From: Peltaster fructicola
Lineage: Eukaryota > Ascomycota > Dothideomycetes
Direction: 5' to 3'
Assembly: GCA_001592805.2 (NCBI GenBank)
Contig: CP051140.1
Location: 3,287,501-3,351,500 of the forward strand
Length of the DNA: 64,000 nt
Positions 33,151-44,190 of the stretch are shown one piece after another. The translations under genes and the position numbers were made by a program. Each line of letters begins with the position of its first letter. Position 1 is the first letter of the stretch. The notes below the pieces were generated by a model that worked only from the letters and a program-made list of their open reading frames with translations, ran no database searches and was not told the origin of the DNA.

Positions 33151-33566
33151 CTTGCAAAAAGCTTCTCGATGGCAGTATTGCAGTCCTTCCGAGTGAGAGA
33201 AGAGGAAGTCTGGGATGCAAACCAGGGCCTACTGCTCCGAATAAGACAACGCCCTAGCCTCACAGTATGATCTTCTTGCACAGCCTCAATGCTCGCTCAC
33301 TGATGATGCTCTGATTGCAGTAACTTCGGCTGAAACTCGGGAAAGTGCATTGCTGAAGCTTCACGCGCACGCGTCTGCAAGCTCCCGTTGAAATCTTGAG
33401 GCATCACCAAGTGAATCACAGCAAACCACCCGTCTTCACAAACAGACAGAGGCGGCACTTTGCAGCTTCTCACCTTACATCGCTCATCCATGCGCAACCA
33501 CTACGGTTAGGCCTGCGCATTCCTGCCTTGAGATCCATTCCACGGTAGCACTGCATAGCCGCTGTC
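33151..33566. promoter_or_regulatory. Divergent promoter region between LAA2-like and NSP1 genes
   Basis: 416 bases without a recognisable gene lie between the two divergent start codons. Both promoters and 5' UTRs lie here. Confidence 0.5.
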
Positions 33567-35711
33567 ATGGCTGATTCAAACAAGCCTACCTTCTCCTTTG
33601 GCACGCCCGCCACGAGTGCTCCATCCTCTGGAAGTCTCTTCGGTGCCAGTGCGACTCCTCAACAACCCGGCAAACCACTCTTCGGCGGCGCCGCGACGTC
33701 AGGGAAGTCCTTGTTTGGTGGAAGTAGCGCAGGAACCACACCGGGAGGACTGTTCGGAGGTGCTGCGCCTGCAAACAACACACCGACTACATCGAGTGGA
33801 GGTCTCTTCGGCGGCGCGAACACTGCTACAACAGGAGGATTCACATTCAATACAGGCGTGGCTGGGTCAACACCGTCAACAGGCCCATCCCTGTTTGGCA
33901 ACACAAGCACTGCGAATGCTACTCCAGCTACGAGCGCGACAACCACATCTGCACCCGGCCCAAGTCTCTTCGGCGGAGCCACAGCTACTCCTGCTACACC
34001 GAGTCTTTTCGGCGCGAAGCCAGCTGCGTCAGGTCCTTCGTTGTTTGGCAACAACACTGCTACCACTGCAGCTACTCCAGCCATGCCAGACAAGAACAGT
34101 GTTTTCGCACAAGGTCTCGCTGCTCCATCTTCAACACCAGGTGGTCTCTTCCAGAACCTTGGGAAGGACTCTGGAACCAACACACCAGCTGCGAAACCGC
34201 TTTCATCACTGAGCTTCACACCAGCTGGGAATCCTGCAGCCACAGGCTCAAGTCTCTTTGGAGGAGCCGCACAGCCGTCAGCAGCTCCCTCAGGTCTATT
34301 TGGCGCCAAACCAGGTGAGAACAAGCTGCCACCACTTGGAAATGCAGCCTCGTCTGGCAAGAGCTTGTTTGGTGAAGTAAAACCAACGGATACTGCTAGC
34401 AAGCCAGCTGGATCATCACTTTTTGGCGCCGCTGCAGCACAACCGACGGCATCAGCGTCGAGCACGCAGGCGCCCGCACCAGCATCAACAGGTCTATTCG
34501 CAAATGTATCGAGCAAGCCAGCCGAGCAAGCCCCAGCAGCATCAGGCTCAACCCCATTCGCTGGATTTGCTGCGAAGAAGGACACACCTGCTGCAACGAC
34601 CGCAGCTGCAAGCGGTGGACTTTTCGCTGCCAAGCCTGCCTCTACTGCTGCTCCTAGTGGCGGACTTTTCTCAGCGCCAGCGACTACCACAGCATCTAGC
34701 GGTGCCAGTTTGTTCAGTGGTTTGGCAGCTAACACAAACACCACGTCAGCTCCTGCTGCAGGCGGACTCTTCGGCGCAGCTTCGAGCTCTGCACCACCTC
34801 CAAACCCAACAACCTCATCGAAACCGACTACCACAACTAATCCAGCCTTTGGTGCCGGTCTATTTGGCGGTGCGGCTACGTCTGCACAACCTGCCTCAGC
34901 TACTGCAGTGCCAGCTTCTGGTATATCGCCCTCCAGTTCTGCTCCTGCCCAGGCATCGACAGCTGCAGCACCTGCTACAGGCGCAAGTCTGTTTGGGGCA
35001 TCCACTGGAAATGCTCCCGCCACTTCTACACTCCAGCAGCCATCATCTCGACTGGCCTCGAAATCACTCGATGAGATCATTACCACCTGGTCTACATCCC
35101 TTGCCACACATCAAAAGACATTCGCAACTGTCGCCGAGCGTGTTGCAAAGTGGGATCGACAGCTGGTGCAGAACTCATCAGCCATCGGAGGTCTCTACAC
35201 TCGTGTCTTCCAAGCTGAGCGCGACACCGCCGAGGTCGAGCGACAACTCAGCACTGTCGAAGCAAGCCAGCGAGAGCTTGAGGCACGTCTGGAGAAGTAC
35301 GAGTCGGAGGTCGACCGCATGCTCGAATCCGCAGGATTGAGCAACGAAGGCGCCGCTGGAGGTGTGGACGCCGAGCGCGAGCGCACATATCATGCTGCTC
35401 AAGAGGCACAGATAAGATTAACAGATATGTCACATGGTCTGACATCTATGATCGAGGAGATCAACGCAGCCAGCGGCAAGCTGTCGTCAACTAGGAAGAC
35501 AGATGCTGGCGAGGATCCCTTGGCACAGATTGTGCGTATGCTCAATGCACATTTGTCGCAGCTGCAGACTATTGACAAGGGAGCTGCTGCACTCACACTG
35601 AAGGTGGAACAAGCACAGAAGGACGCCGGCATAGCTGCCAGTAGAAATGGACTCAATGGAGGTCGTGAGTGGGTTGAGGGCTTTGGTCGAAGCTATCTTG
35701 GCAGACGTTGA
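33567..35711 (+). CDS. NSP1: FG-repeat nucleoporin Nsp1 (Nup62 homologue)
   Basis: Nsp1 sits in the central channel of the nuclear pore and helps form its selective barrier. The gene is one exon of 714 residues starting MADSNKPTFSFGTPA. The first ~490 residues are Ala/Ser/Thr-rich with about twenty-five FG motifs, mainly SLFG and GLFG types (for example SGGLFGGA, PSLFGAKP). The C-terminal 220 residues form coiled coils (SKSLDEIITTWSTSL, VEASQRELEARLEKYESEVD) that match the Nsp1_C domain and anchor it with Nup49 and Nup57. The coiled-coil block is what separates Nsp1 from other FG proteins. Length is typical for fungi. Confidence 0.94.
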   Translation: MADSNKPTFSFGTPATSAPSSGSLFGASATPQQPGKPLFGGAATSGKSLFGGSSAGTTPGGLFGGAAPANNTPTTSSGGLFGGANTATTGGFTFNTGVAGSTPSTGPSLFGNTSTANATPATSATTTSAPGPSLFGGATATPATPSLFGAKPAASGPSLFGNNTATTAATPAMPDKNSVFAQGLAAPSSTPGGLFQNLGKDSGTNTPAAKPLSSLSFTPAGNPAATGSSLFGGAAQPSAAPSGLFGAKPGENKLPPLGNAASSGKSLFGEVKPTDTASKPAGSSLFGAAAAQPTASASSTQAPAPASTGLFANVSSKPAEQAPAASGSTPFAGFAAKKDTPAATTAAASGGLFAAKPASTAAPSGGLFSAPATTTASSGASLFSGLAANTNTTSAPAAGGLFGAASSSAPPPNPTTSSKPTTTTNPAFGAGLFGGAATSAQPASATAVPASGISPSSSAPAQASTAAAPATGASLFGASTGNAPATSTLQQPSSRLASKSLDEIITTWSTSLATHQKTFATVAERVAKWDRQLVQNSSAIGGLYTRVFQAERDTAEVERQLSTVEASQRELEARLEKYESEVDRMLESAGLSNEGAAGGVDAERERTYHAAQEAQIRLTDMSHGLTSMIEEINAASGKLSSTRKTDAGEDPLAQIVRMLNAHLSQLQTIDKGAAALTLKVEQAQKDAGIAASRNGLNGGREWVEGFGRSYLGRR

Positions 35712-36350
35712 ATGTACGATACATGTAGAAGACCATGAGCATCCATGGCATGGTGTCAGAGCTAGTAGCTTCACCTATGATCTGTCATGTTGCCATTATA
35801 CTGTATGCTCTCTGCATCGTCTGTTGTGCTGGTCCCCGAAAGAAGACAGCGTGTGACGAGATCGAGTGCCTGTGTCGATTCCGAGATCATGAAACGATCG
35901 TGCTAGGAGTGGACGGTTTGTGCTCTGTGTAGTGCTCCCCAAGAGGAGATAGCACTTGACAATATCGAGCGCCTGTGTCGATTTCGAGATCATGAATCTA
36001 TCGTGCTGTGTATGGTGAAAGGCACAACATCGAGACATTCAACGTGAGGTTGGAGGCTGGTTTCAATGTGGTTGGCCTATTTGCCTGTCTACGTCGCCCA
36101 TATCGACCGGGTTGAGTGTGAACAGGTTCGTCGCGAGCAATACTCACTGTATGCTCATGCCGTTCTTGGTTCAAGGTATTCCATGGCTTTAACGGTGATA
36201 TGTGTAGTGAGGACAATAAACAGGTAGACTTCTGACCGGAAATCCACACTCAATCCTTTGGTCCGTACAGATCGACAACAACGAATAAATCCTCCCTTCG
36301 ATGTCTCGACAGTAAGACGCACAACGGTACATCATCGATACGGAGAAGCG
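35712..36350. other. Intergenic region with a 103 bp tandem duplication
   Basis: About 640 bases between NSP1 and the kinase-like gene. Apart from the duplication listed next, I see nothing. Confidence 0.5.
35834..36039. repeat. 103 bp tandem duplication, two copies
   Basis: Copy one starts at 35834 and copy two at 35937. Landmarks match at a constant 103-base offset: atcgagtgcc (35861) against atcgagcgcc (35964), then tgtgtcgatt(c/t)cgagatcatga and (a/t)cgatcgtgct-like ends. Many differences between copies are C/T or G/A changes. Confidence 0.75.
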
Positions 36351-37132
36351 ATGACTCTACAATCCCTCAGTGGTGTGGCAGCCTTCCTGCCTTGTGACGT
36401 TACTCTCGCAGATATTCGGAACTATGAGCTTCATACCGCGATTACAGACTGCCGAGAATGCCACGATGGCTCCCCAAAAGAGGCTCGGATACTCTTTGTG
36501 TGTCGTGAGACAGGTACCAAGGAAGAGAGCGTCGTCAAAGTCAAGATCCAGCTCCCTGACATCGCTGGACCGTCTGCTGAACCTAGCACGACCACCAACG
36601 CAGAGATACAAGCCCTGAAGACGTTCAGAACTGCAAATACAGTGTCCACGCCACATCTGGTAGCTTTCGAGCAACAAGTACAGCCCGATGACGGACCACT
36701 ACCTGGCGGTTATGTTACCTACACAATCATGAGCAAGATGCCGGGCCAAAACCTGCTTGACTACAAGTACTGGAGCACAGGCTTTGAGGAGAGAGCTATT
36801 ATACAGGAGCACTTCATTGTAGCCCTCAGGTATGCTGCTGCGAACCTTACAAACGCTGACTGATTGATGGCTAGATCGCTATGGGCGCTTGGTATCGCTC
36901 CAACCGACCGAGCACTCAGGAACGTCCTCTGGGAGCCGATTTCGGGGCAGCTGTGAGTGGTCCATGTCCGCGAATCCAGTAACTGACCAGATCCAGATCC
37001 ATTGTGGACTTCGAGTCATGGGAAAGACCTTCCGGCCTGGCCATGGACGAGCAGAAAGAACTTCAAGCCTGGGGTCTTGCACAAAGACCTCCGCCAGGGA
37101 CCTGGATTGATGAGTGGAAGCTGCATCACTGA
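36351..37132 (+). CDS. Small kinase-like (phosphotransferase-fold) protein
   Basis: Three exons (36351..36829, 36875..36952, 36997..37132; introns 45 and 44 bases) give 230 residues from MTLQSLSGVAAFLP. Splicing restores a protein-kinase-like/APH layout: VVKVKIQ (candidate ATP-binding Lys), ALKTFR, hinge-side YVTYTIMSKMPGQNLLDYKY, catalytic-loop-like APTDRALRNVLWEP with D and N kept, and SIVDFESWERP with the metal-binding D. The usual His of HGD/HRD is not seen. Such short kinase-like proteins are common and variable in Pezizomycotina; substrate is unknown. The family call is fairly sure, while activity is not. Confidence 0.78.
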
Positions 37133-37270
37133 CTGTGCTCTTGGCAGGCATCAATCCGTGCTTGAAGCTTGATATACGACCGAATGACGCCCCACTCTAG
37201 TTCCTCCCTTCGACCGGTGAACCTGATATAAGGTCGTTTGTCAGATACACCTTTCTCGAGTCAAACGAAA

Positions 37271-37630
37271 ATGCCGGTCAGACAGATACTGGACAAAGCG
37301 GACCACGATCAAGCCGTAGAGCAAGCGAAGAAGACACCCACCATCATTTATGTGTCGAACGATGTGATGCCAACATGCAAGGCCTTCGCAGGCTGCTACG
37401 AGGAAGCTGCTGCGAGCACCAATCCTGAGGGTGTCGCCTTCTATCAGATGGAGCTCAGCAGCAAGACCTCACCGCTGTTCAAGTTCACAGCAAATCAGCT
37501 GCCAATTCTGGTCTTCATATGCGGTGACAGCTGGTGTAGGACGGCCATGGCAGCAAACAAGAAGGACTTGTCGGAAGGTATAGACGAGCTGAGAACGATG
37601 GCTAAAGCGGTGGAAGGTGGCCAAAGATGA
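37271..37630 (+). CDS. Thioredoxin-fold protein lacking the CxxC active site
   Basis: A single exon of 119 residues starts MPVRQILDKADHDQAVEQA. The order of strands and helices fits thioredoxin: PTIIYVSND, the active-site region VMPTCKAFAGCYEEA, YQMELSSKTSPLFKF, the cis-Pro loop NQLPILVFICGD, and a C-terminal helix. The W-C-G-P-C site is replaced by MPTCKAF, leaving one Cys, so ordinary disulphide reduction is unlikely. It may act as a binding or monothiol-type protein. It lies 138 bases after the kinase-like gene on the same strand. An in-frame extension upstream to 37238 lacks an ATG. Confidence 0.72.
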   Translation: MPVRQILDKADHDQAVEQAKKTPTIIYVSNDVMPTCKAFAGCYEEAAASTNPEGVAFYQMELSSKTSPLFKFTANQLPILVFICGDSWCRTAMAANKKDLSEGIDELRTMAKAVEGGQR

Positions 37631-39544
37631 AAGTAGTGCGACATCTAAGCCATACTGGATATCTTTGTGGTGCCACTGGCGAGCTGGCGTTGTCAATCAA
37701 CTGCACGCAGACAATCCCGCACAGGTGTGATTGCAAGTAATGATGGGCCATCTGACTTTCGCTAGCGGACCAAAACGAGGGTCGACCGCTGTTTGACCAT
37801 CTGGTTTTGACGACAATGGGCGTACAATCGACGCACACAGGATCGGCAGTTAAATGGCCGCGGTGCCGATGCCATTCACCTCCAAGAGCCGGCGAGGCGT
37901 CGCCTGACTGCTTAATATCGATGCTTTGGGGAACCACATGCAGGTCTAACAGTCCACAAGCTCCGTGAGTATACATGTCTTGTTAGAATGTGGCCTGAAG
38001 ATGTTGACCTGCTTGAGTTGCCAAGACTAGTCACAGCGACACTGATTGAGGTCGCTGATCGTCCTCATCAAAGGTGTGTATGTCGCCCTGGCGACATAGT
38101 GCCTCATGTCGCGAATCGGGCCTACCGCTTCCTGATGCTGATGCATTGGATCAAAAACCATCTCAGGTACAACCTGCTACCCTGCCCAATGGTACATATG
38201 TCTTGAAGATCCTGTCTTGAGTTGTTTGCTGTCGTCTACAAGCCCAGGTGGCCACTTCTTCGTGATGATTCGGCCACCAATAAAAGTGGACTTGGTCGCA
38301 GTCCTGTGGTGCGTGATCAAAGTCAGAACACAATTGAGGAAGGCACGCCAAGCATTCTCAACCTCACCTGTACCTAAAGACCAAACCTCCCAGTATACTC
38401 ATCTAGGCGCTACTACACAGCAAGGATACACTGTTTCGTGCCCTCACTTACCTCATCATGGGCTGAGTGTGCCTACTGTACTCCTGGCTAGGACCTGCAC
38501 GGCCTGATCCACAGTGTGGTACAGCAGCACAACCGCCTTTTGCATGGGTTGGCTTTCAAGAGCTTATTAATGTCGCAGTCAGGGCTTTGATCTCAGCCGG
38601 CAGTCTCTATCGAGTGGTGATGGCATGTCGCTCCTGTGATGAGCGCGATGCGCTCATCTCAGGAGCGACAGACCCAAAACACCATGGGATGCAACAGTAA
38701 GCTGTGAACCACTGATTTCAGGTTCTCGTCGCAGATGTGTTCATCTCATGCTCTCTTAGGACCGCCATGGCAGAGAGCGCCTAAGCCTACCCTGTGTGAT
38801 GGCAGACCGACAGCAAGGGTTTGTCCTGGTGTTCAGACCGACACAAGGAGCAGCCGAGTTGACTGCACCGCGACATTACTAGTCAGCATTAGCAATGAAG
38901 CGCCCCGAGAGTTGCGGCGCAGTACTTTGGTTGATGGACTGTTCCAAGCGTGTGCTTGTAAACTTATGCCTTAGATATCGTATCACTGTACACCATCTCA
39001 AGACTCTAGTGTATATCAGTGCAAGCTGTGTCGTGAATTGGCTGCTACGCCTTGCGCTCTAGTGTCGCTGAGCAGTGTCTGCTAAGTGCTTGAGGTTTGC
39101 TGCCGCAGACGCAACTGTCATGGATGAGATGGACTACAGTCCATCTCATGGCGACTGGTCGCCGCTCGGGTCCAGTATACTTAGTTCCTGGCAGTTTCTT
39201 GACCTGTTGAGGTCACCGACGATGTGTCCTTGCGAATGCTGAAGTTTGTGTTGGTTGTGTGAAATGTTGGGTGCAAAGTTTGGTGATTCACCCCAAGCCG
39301 CATAGCTGAAGTATGGGCTATAGCCAACAATTTTGAACGGCCATTGCGCAGCCATCACTTGTTCAATCGTCTTGAAACCTTCCGAATAGGTTCTCTGAAG
39401 CATGCTCTACACGCTGGTGGGTTCAAAAATGTGATACTGAGTCTGTATGAGCTAAAAATAGCAAAATCGTCAAACATTGTCAGAACCTCTTCAAACCGAC
39501 AAAAGAAGCTCCCAGGTTGTGCCTGAGATGGTTTTTGATCCAAT
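37631..39544. other. Intergenic region of about 1.9 kb
   Basis: Only short, unsupported frames occur on either strand. I see no gene, mobile element or clear repeat. Confidence 0.5.
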
Positions 39545-39636
39545 GCATCCACCGGGAATCGAACCCGGGGCTAGCCGAGCTTCTGAGCTCTTGGGAGCAC
39601 TGGCAACGGCTAATTTTACCACTAAACCATGAATGC
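39545..39636 (-). tRNA. tRNA-Gly (anticodon GCC) with a 22-base intron
   Basis: Read on the minus strand, gcattca pairs with tggatgc as the 7-bp acceptor stem (one G-U pair). The D stem is gttt/aaat, the anticodon stem is agccg/cggct, and the T arm is ccggg-ttcgatt-cccgg, which is a perfect B box. The anticodon loop begins ttgcca, so the anticodon is GCC (Gly). An intron of 22 bases (39579..39600) sits one base 3' of the anticodon, the standard place for nuclear tRNA introns. The mature tRNA is 70 bases before CCA. All stems pair, so it looks functional. Confidence 0.9.
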
Positions 39637-42600
39637 TAGTAAGCTATTGCTTGCTTGATGAAAGGACGGGCTGAAGATGAGTATATGACAATTACTTGGA
39701 CTTAGCACGAAGACACGATGTCAGGCTACATCCCAGCTGTCATCTCGAACTTCAACCGTCTCTGTAGCTCAAGAATTGAGTCCTCGAGTGCGAAAGACAG
39801 AGGAGGCACTCAGGAGGAGCATTGCGAGACAACGATTACACATACACTCGATATGACACTTGGAATGAACAGAGCACAGCACATTCTATCAGTATACCAA
39901 TTTTTAAGAGCATCAGAGCATTCCTTGTCGCACAATGGCCGCGCAAAAATGGGTGTGCGTCCGGTAGTCTGGCGTGAGGTTTCAGCTTCCTATTTGGGAA
40001 TAGTTCCAACGCACTCAAAACTTTCCGCTCCATCAACCACCACTAGAAAAGTCATCTCACTCATCATCAATCCATCTATTCGGCACCACTGATGCTGTCT
40101 CGGTCATGGCTATCATGATGAGAACGCCCGCAGCCGTTCACAGGCAGAAAGTGCTGCACAGCTCTGGTGCAGATTGTCCTACGCAGACTTCACACGACTA
40201 TTTTCAATATAGATGAACGGCGGTCAGCAGCCTTAACCATGACCAATGACGAGCACAGTTGACGCTTTGGTGATATTGCTCACACCATGGTGACCACTAC
40301 GGTGACCACCATCCACAACCGCACAAGCTCAGCCCGAACACGCCAGCCGCAACAGCAGCTGCCACCTGGAATCAGCACTGCCTCGATGTTTATCCCTACC
40401 ACAAGGTGCCATCGCGCTTGCGTTCGTAGCATCGGCAATACGGAGATGATGCTCGAGGCGGCCAGCTATGCCGTGAATATCTATATACACTGGTGTTTGC
40501 TGCTGCACTGGTGAACGTTTTCTGCTGCCTCCCGGACACTGGGAGAGCTCGGCCGTTGAAGTGATCAACGACGATACGGAGAACGTCTGCTGTTCAACCA
40601 TTTGTGACAGACCTGCGACTACGCATACCATCTGTTGCATCTATGATACTGAAAAGCGTCTGGCCGATCATTCCGACAACGAATACTGAGAAGGCCTATC
40701 TCGACTGTCTTCAGACTGCACCTGCTGCATCCTCGAACTCCAAGGTCTGAGGCACCGAGGTTCCTCATCGCCATTCCTGGGACAGCCTAACGTTCGAGCA
40801 GTGATGCTGGATGTACTGCTACACATGAACACACCTCGGACCTTCGAATTCGGAGAGGGCCGGCAGGTGATCTGTCGACATGCGATGCTGCCATGCTGCC
40901 ATGCTGCTCGACTCTAAGGCACCTAGCAGCAATGACGCCGTTCGTGACAACACCGTCGGTCTCAGAACTCAATCACAGGTGACACCCTTGAAACCTCGCA
41001 ATGATATGCGTTTGCTTATGCCCCGACTGCAAGCTTATCATGTATGAGCAGACGCTAGAAATTGTGACGGCATGGCAGCATAATCCCATCATCGTGCCAC
41101 ACCTCGTGAATGTTCCACGGCGGACTGCCGGAACACAAGCATCTGGTGTGAATCGACCGATTGCTCCAACCGTCTCCGGCGGTACTGATGGCTCGACACT
41201 GCGTCCATCAAGCGATCACTACAAGGGTACGGTCTGCGTTCGGCCATTATGCTGCTGTGCTATATGTCGCCTCTCAACAACAAGCAAGGTCACTGTGGGA
41301 TGTCTCACGTCGCAGTCGACTCAAGATCACCTGTACATTCACGAACCTCGTATCTCAAGCGTGCCAAGTCCGAGAGAGCCACAACCTTGAGGTTGCCTTC
41401 ATCCATCTCACCTATTCAACTTTGACAGCCTACAATGTGTAGAAGTCTCCTGAAGCTCGCCTTCTTACATTTGGTGACAGCCGGTCAGAGGCCTGTCAGT
41501 CCATGACATGGTCTCCATCGGTAGCTGGGATTATCCTATGTTGTCTTCCCAGTAGCTGGATAAGTCGATAGATGGTGGTTGGAAGAGCCATCACATGCTT
41601 GCGGACAATCCATGAGCGCAGCATCTGGTTGTCTTTGACATGCGCCAGGGCCATTGGCATACACAAGCTTACTCAACGCTTCGACGGCACCAGCTCTCAA
41701 ACGACAGGAGTGTGTGCACCTCGACCAACCACTGCTTGCGGCCGCAGTATTGCAGTGGCTGTCACTGTGATCGAGTTGGAACTCACGCCTCTGCTTGCGG
41801 CCGCACTGTCACCATAACCAATCAACAACGCTGACATTGCAAGTAATGGTACGCCCTAAGAGTAGCTGCCGCAACAACAACTCTGGTCCAGATGTGAAGG
41901 AGCAGAACTACTGACGTGGCTAGAGTAATCGACAAACGATCTCAAGTGTTACACTCAACGACAGGCTTGATGAATTGCGCCGCGCCATTGCTGTGTGAAA
42001 TGATCTCGCCAATTGAGCTCGTCGGGTGGAATACGGTGCTCGATCCATGGATCAATAGCTCTCTCATCGAAGTCGCAAGGACTAGAGAAGGCGTTCGTCG
42101 CTAAAAGTGGTTAAGGTGATACACAAGTGAGACCAACGGGGTGGAACTGTAATAATTCCGCTCGTACGTGAATAGACGAGTGGTACGTTGGGATCTGAGA
42201 TGGAGCTGTCGTGTCACTGTTCGATCTGTCGTCGTCGTGATCTGCGTGGCAGACAAGGGAGGTACTGCATTGTCAACAGGCGGTCTGTCCGCGGTGTCTC
42301 TCGCAGGAACGTCACACCGCAATCGAGCAGTCATTCTCTCATGTCGTGGAAGCCTCGGCATGTACCGGAACATGATATAGTGTAAATGAATGATGGATGT
42401 AGGCAAAGCAAAGCGGCGGATCGCGTTTGCACGGCTGCATCAAGCCTCGAGCTATCTCGAGATAGTCTCCGTGTGCAAGGGCTGCCTGTATCGATAGCCA
42501 ACAGCTCGATCAAAAAGCAAGACATTCGTCAGCTTGTAGCATGTGACTGACAGATGTGCGTCCGGCAACACATCCCAATTCTGGCATTGCTTTGTGACTC

Positions 42601-44190
42601 ATCTCTCCTCCAAGCTGAGCATCGCACAATGACCATCGGTCATGGCGATGGCGTTACCTACTGAGCAATAACTTTGTTGAAAGAGCCTCGTTGTGTGGTT
42701 CGCCCTACATGTGCGTGGCCATCCTCCACCACGGCTCTGGACTGGATGCGGAAAGTGGACCCATTTGTGGTACGGCCAACGACAACAACCCTGCTGGTCA
42801 ATCTATCTCAGGCTTGGAGGTCTGAGCGTCCTTTCGACTACGCTTCTCGAAGGTCGCCGTCAGCCAAGCCTCGAAAGCCAGGCGTCGTATTAGCTTTCCA
42901 ACAGACTTCGAGCACGGCGCGCGGCTCTCCGTCTTGCAGTATGGCCACATGCAGCAACAACACGCGTGCCTCGTACGTTCGCGATGTGGCGGAACTACTC
43001 GTCGACCAGTCGCCGTCGCTGTGTTATGATCGCATGCAATCCACACCAGTCCAGTGGTGTCCGCAGGGATACGTTGCTGCAGGCCCTGGACAAGCTTGTC
43101 GGCATGTCTCTGCGGGTATGTCATAGCCGCCGTTGGGAATCTGTGCTGCATTCAGACCCTGAAGAGCAGCGCGGGCGACAAGCAATGACTGCTACCAGAA
43201 TGTAGATCGTTGCAGCTAAGAGTGAATAGTAGCAGAAGTCGGTGGGTCGAGTTGCTTTTTGGATCACAAGTAAAGAAAGCATACGAGGTCCAGCGAGATG
43301 AGACGACGATGGTCTGCGCCGGCGTTGCTAGGCATATCAACTGCTGTCGCCTCTCTCCTACACTCACACACACACCTCTCTCCCTCTTACGCTCGATGAC
43401 GGCCACTCTCATCCCTGCTGTTGTTTACACTTTTTGGTTTGCGCCCGTCATTCGGTAGCATTCTGGGTGTCCTTGCACGATTGGTGCTGTTTGGACCAAA
43501 CCTTATGGTAGCTGTTATATGTCAGTGTAGTGACGCCGCGACTCTCTCGCTGCTACTCGCCTCCTTGTGATAATATCCACATCCTGCTGCTGGCGTTCAG
43601 CTCCGAACCCTCGTCCGCTCACAACCAACAGCCCAATCCCTTGTCGTGTGCCCTTTCGCCATCTCTACTACGCCAAGCCGAGACTCTCGTCAAGAACTCG
43701 TCTAGTCCATACGCTGCTGCTGTTCGTTTGCTGCAATATTGTCCTTTGGTTGTGTCTGATTAGTCCATAACCTTCTAACGTGTTGGCTGGCCCGCTTGCC
43801 GAGTTACGCCGCTGGGCTCTTTCCAAAACAGCCTTCAAACTGGCCTCGTCACAGGGCTCCTCCTTCTCTCCACTCCCCATGTGGAAGAGACTCAAGCGTT
43901 GAGACATCTCCTCCTACAACGCCGGCACATTCGTTCTCCCTGCATTGTCAGCAACAGCATCAGCATCAACATCTGAAGCGCGACTCGGCGGCACAAGTTC
44001 CCTGCGCTGAGCACGGCCCCCACTGCTCCTCGGCTGCTCGCAGCGATCACTACCACTGCTCCCACGCTTCATTGCTACACGACGAGGACGAGCATTTCCT
44101 CGACGATTTATTGTTCCAGCAAGACTCCGACGATATAGACTTCGACACAGATACTGAAACTCACCACCACACCACCGGCGCCATGCCGAG
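39637..44190. other. Gene-poor region of about 4.5 kb
   Basis: Frames up to about 150 codons (for example 42674-43126) carry no recognised motif. Two copies of ctgcttgcggccgca lie at 41732 and 41791. The last several hundred bases, including a CT/CA-rich stretch near 43350-43400, probably belong to the SFP1 promoter, long 5' leader or first exon. The N-terminal exon of SFP1 should lie near 43.8-44.15 kb but could not be resolved. Confidence 0.45.

Noticed and set aside
33659-35107. 482-codon minus-strand frame opposite NSP1
   Set aside because: It is a shadow of the biased Ala/Ser/Gly codons of the FG repeats; the plus-strand NSP1 is clearly the gene.
41732-41805. Two copies of ctgcttgcggccgca
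   Set aside because: Two short identical words 59 bases apart do not make a convincing element; no longer repeat surrounds them.
42206-42385. Small frame starting MELSCHCSICRRRD
   Set aside because: The Cys pattern recalls the start of GFA-type enzymes, but nothing follows to support the fold and no exon partner was found.
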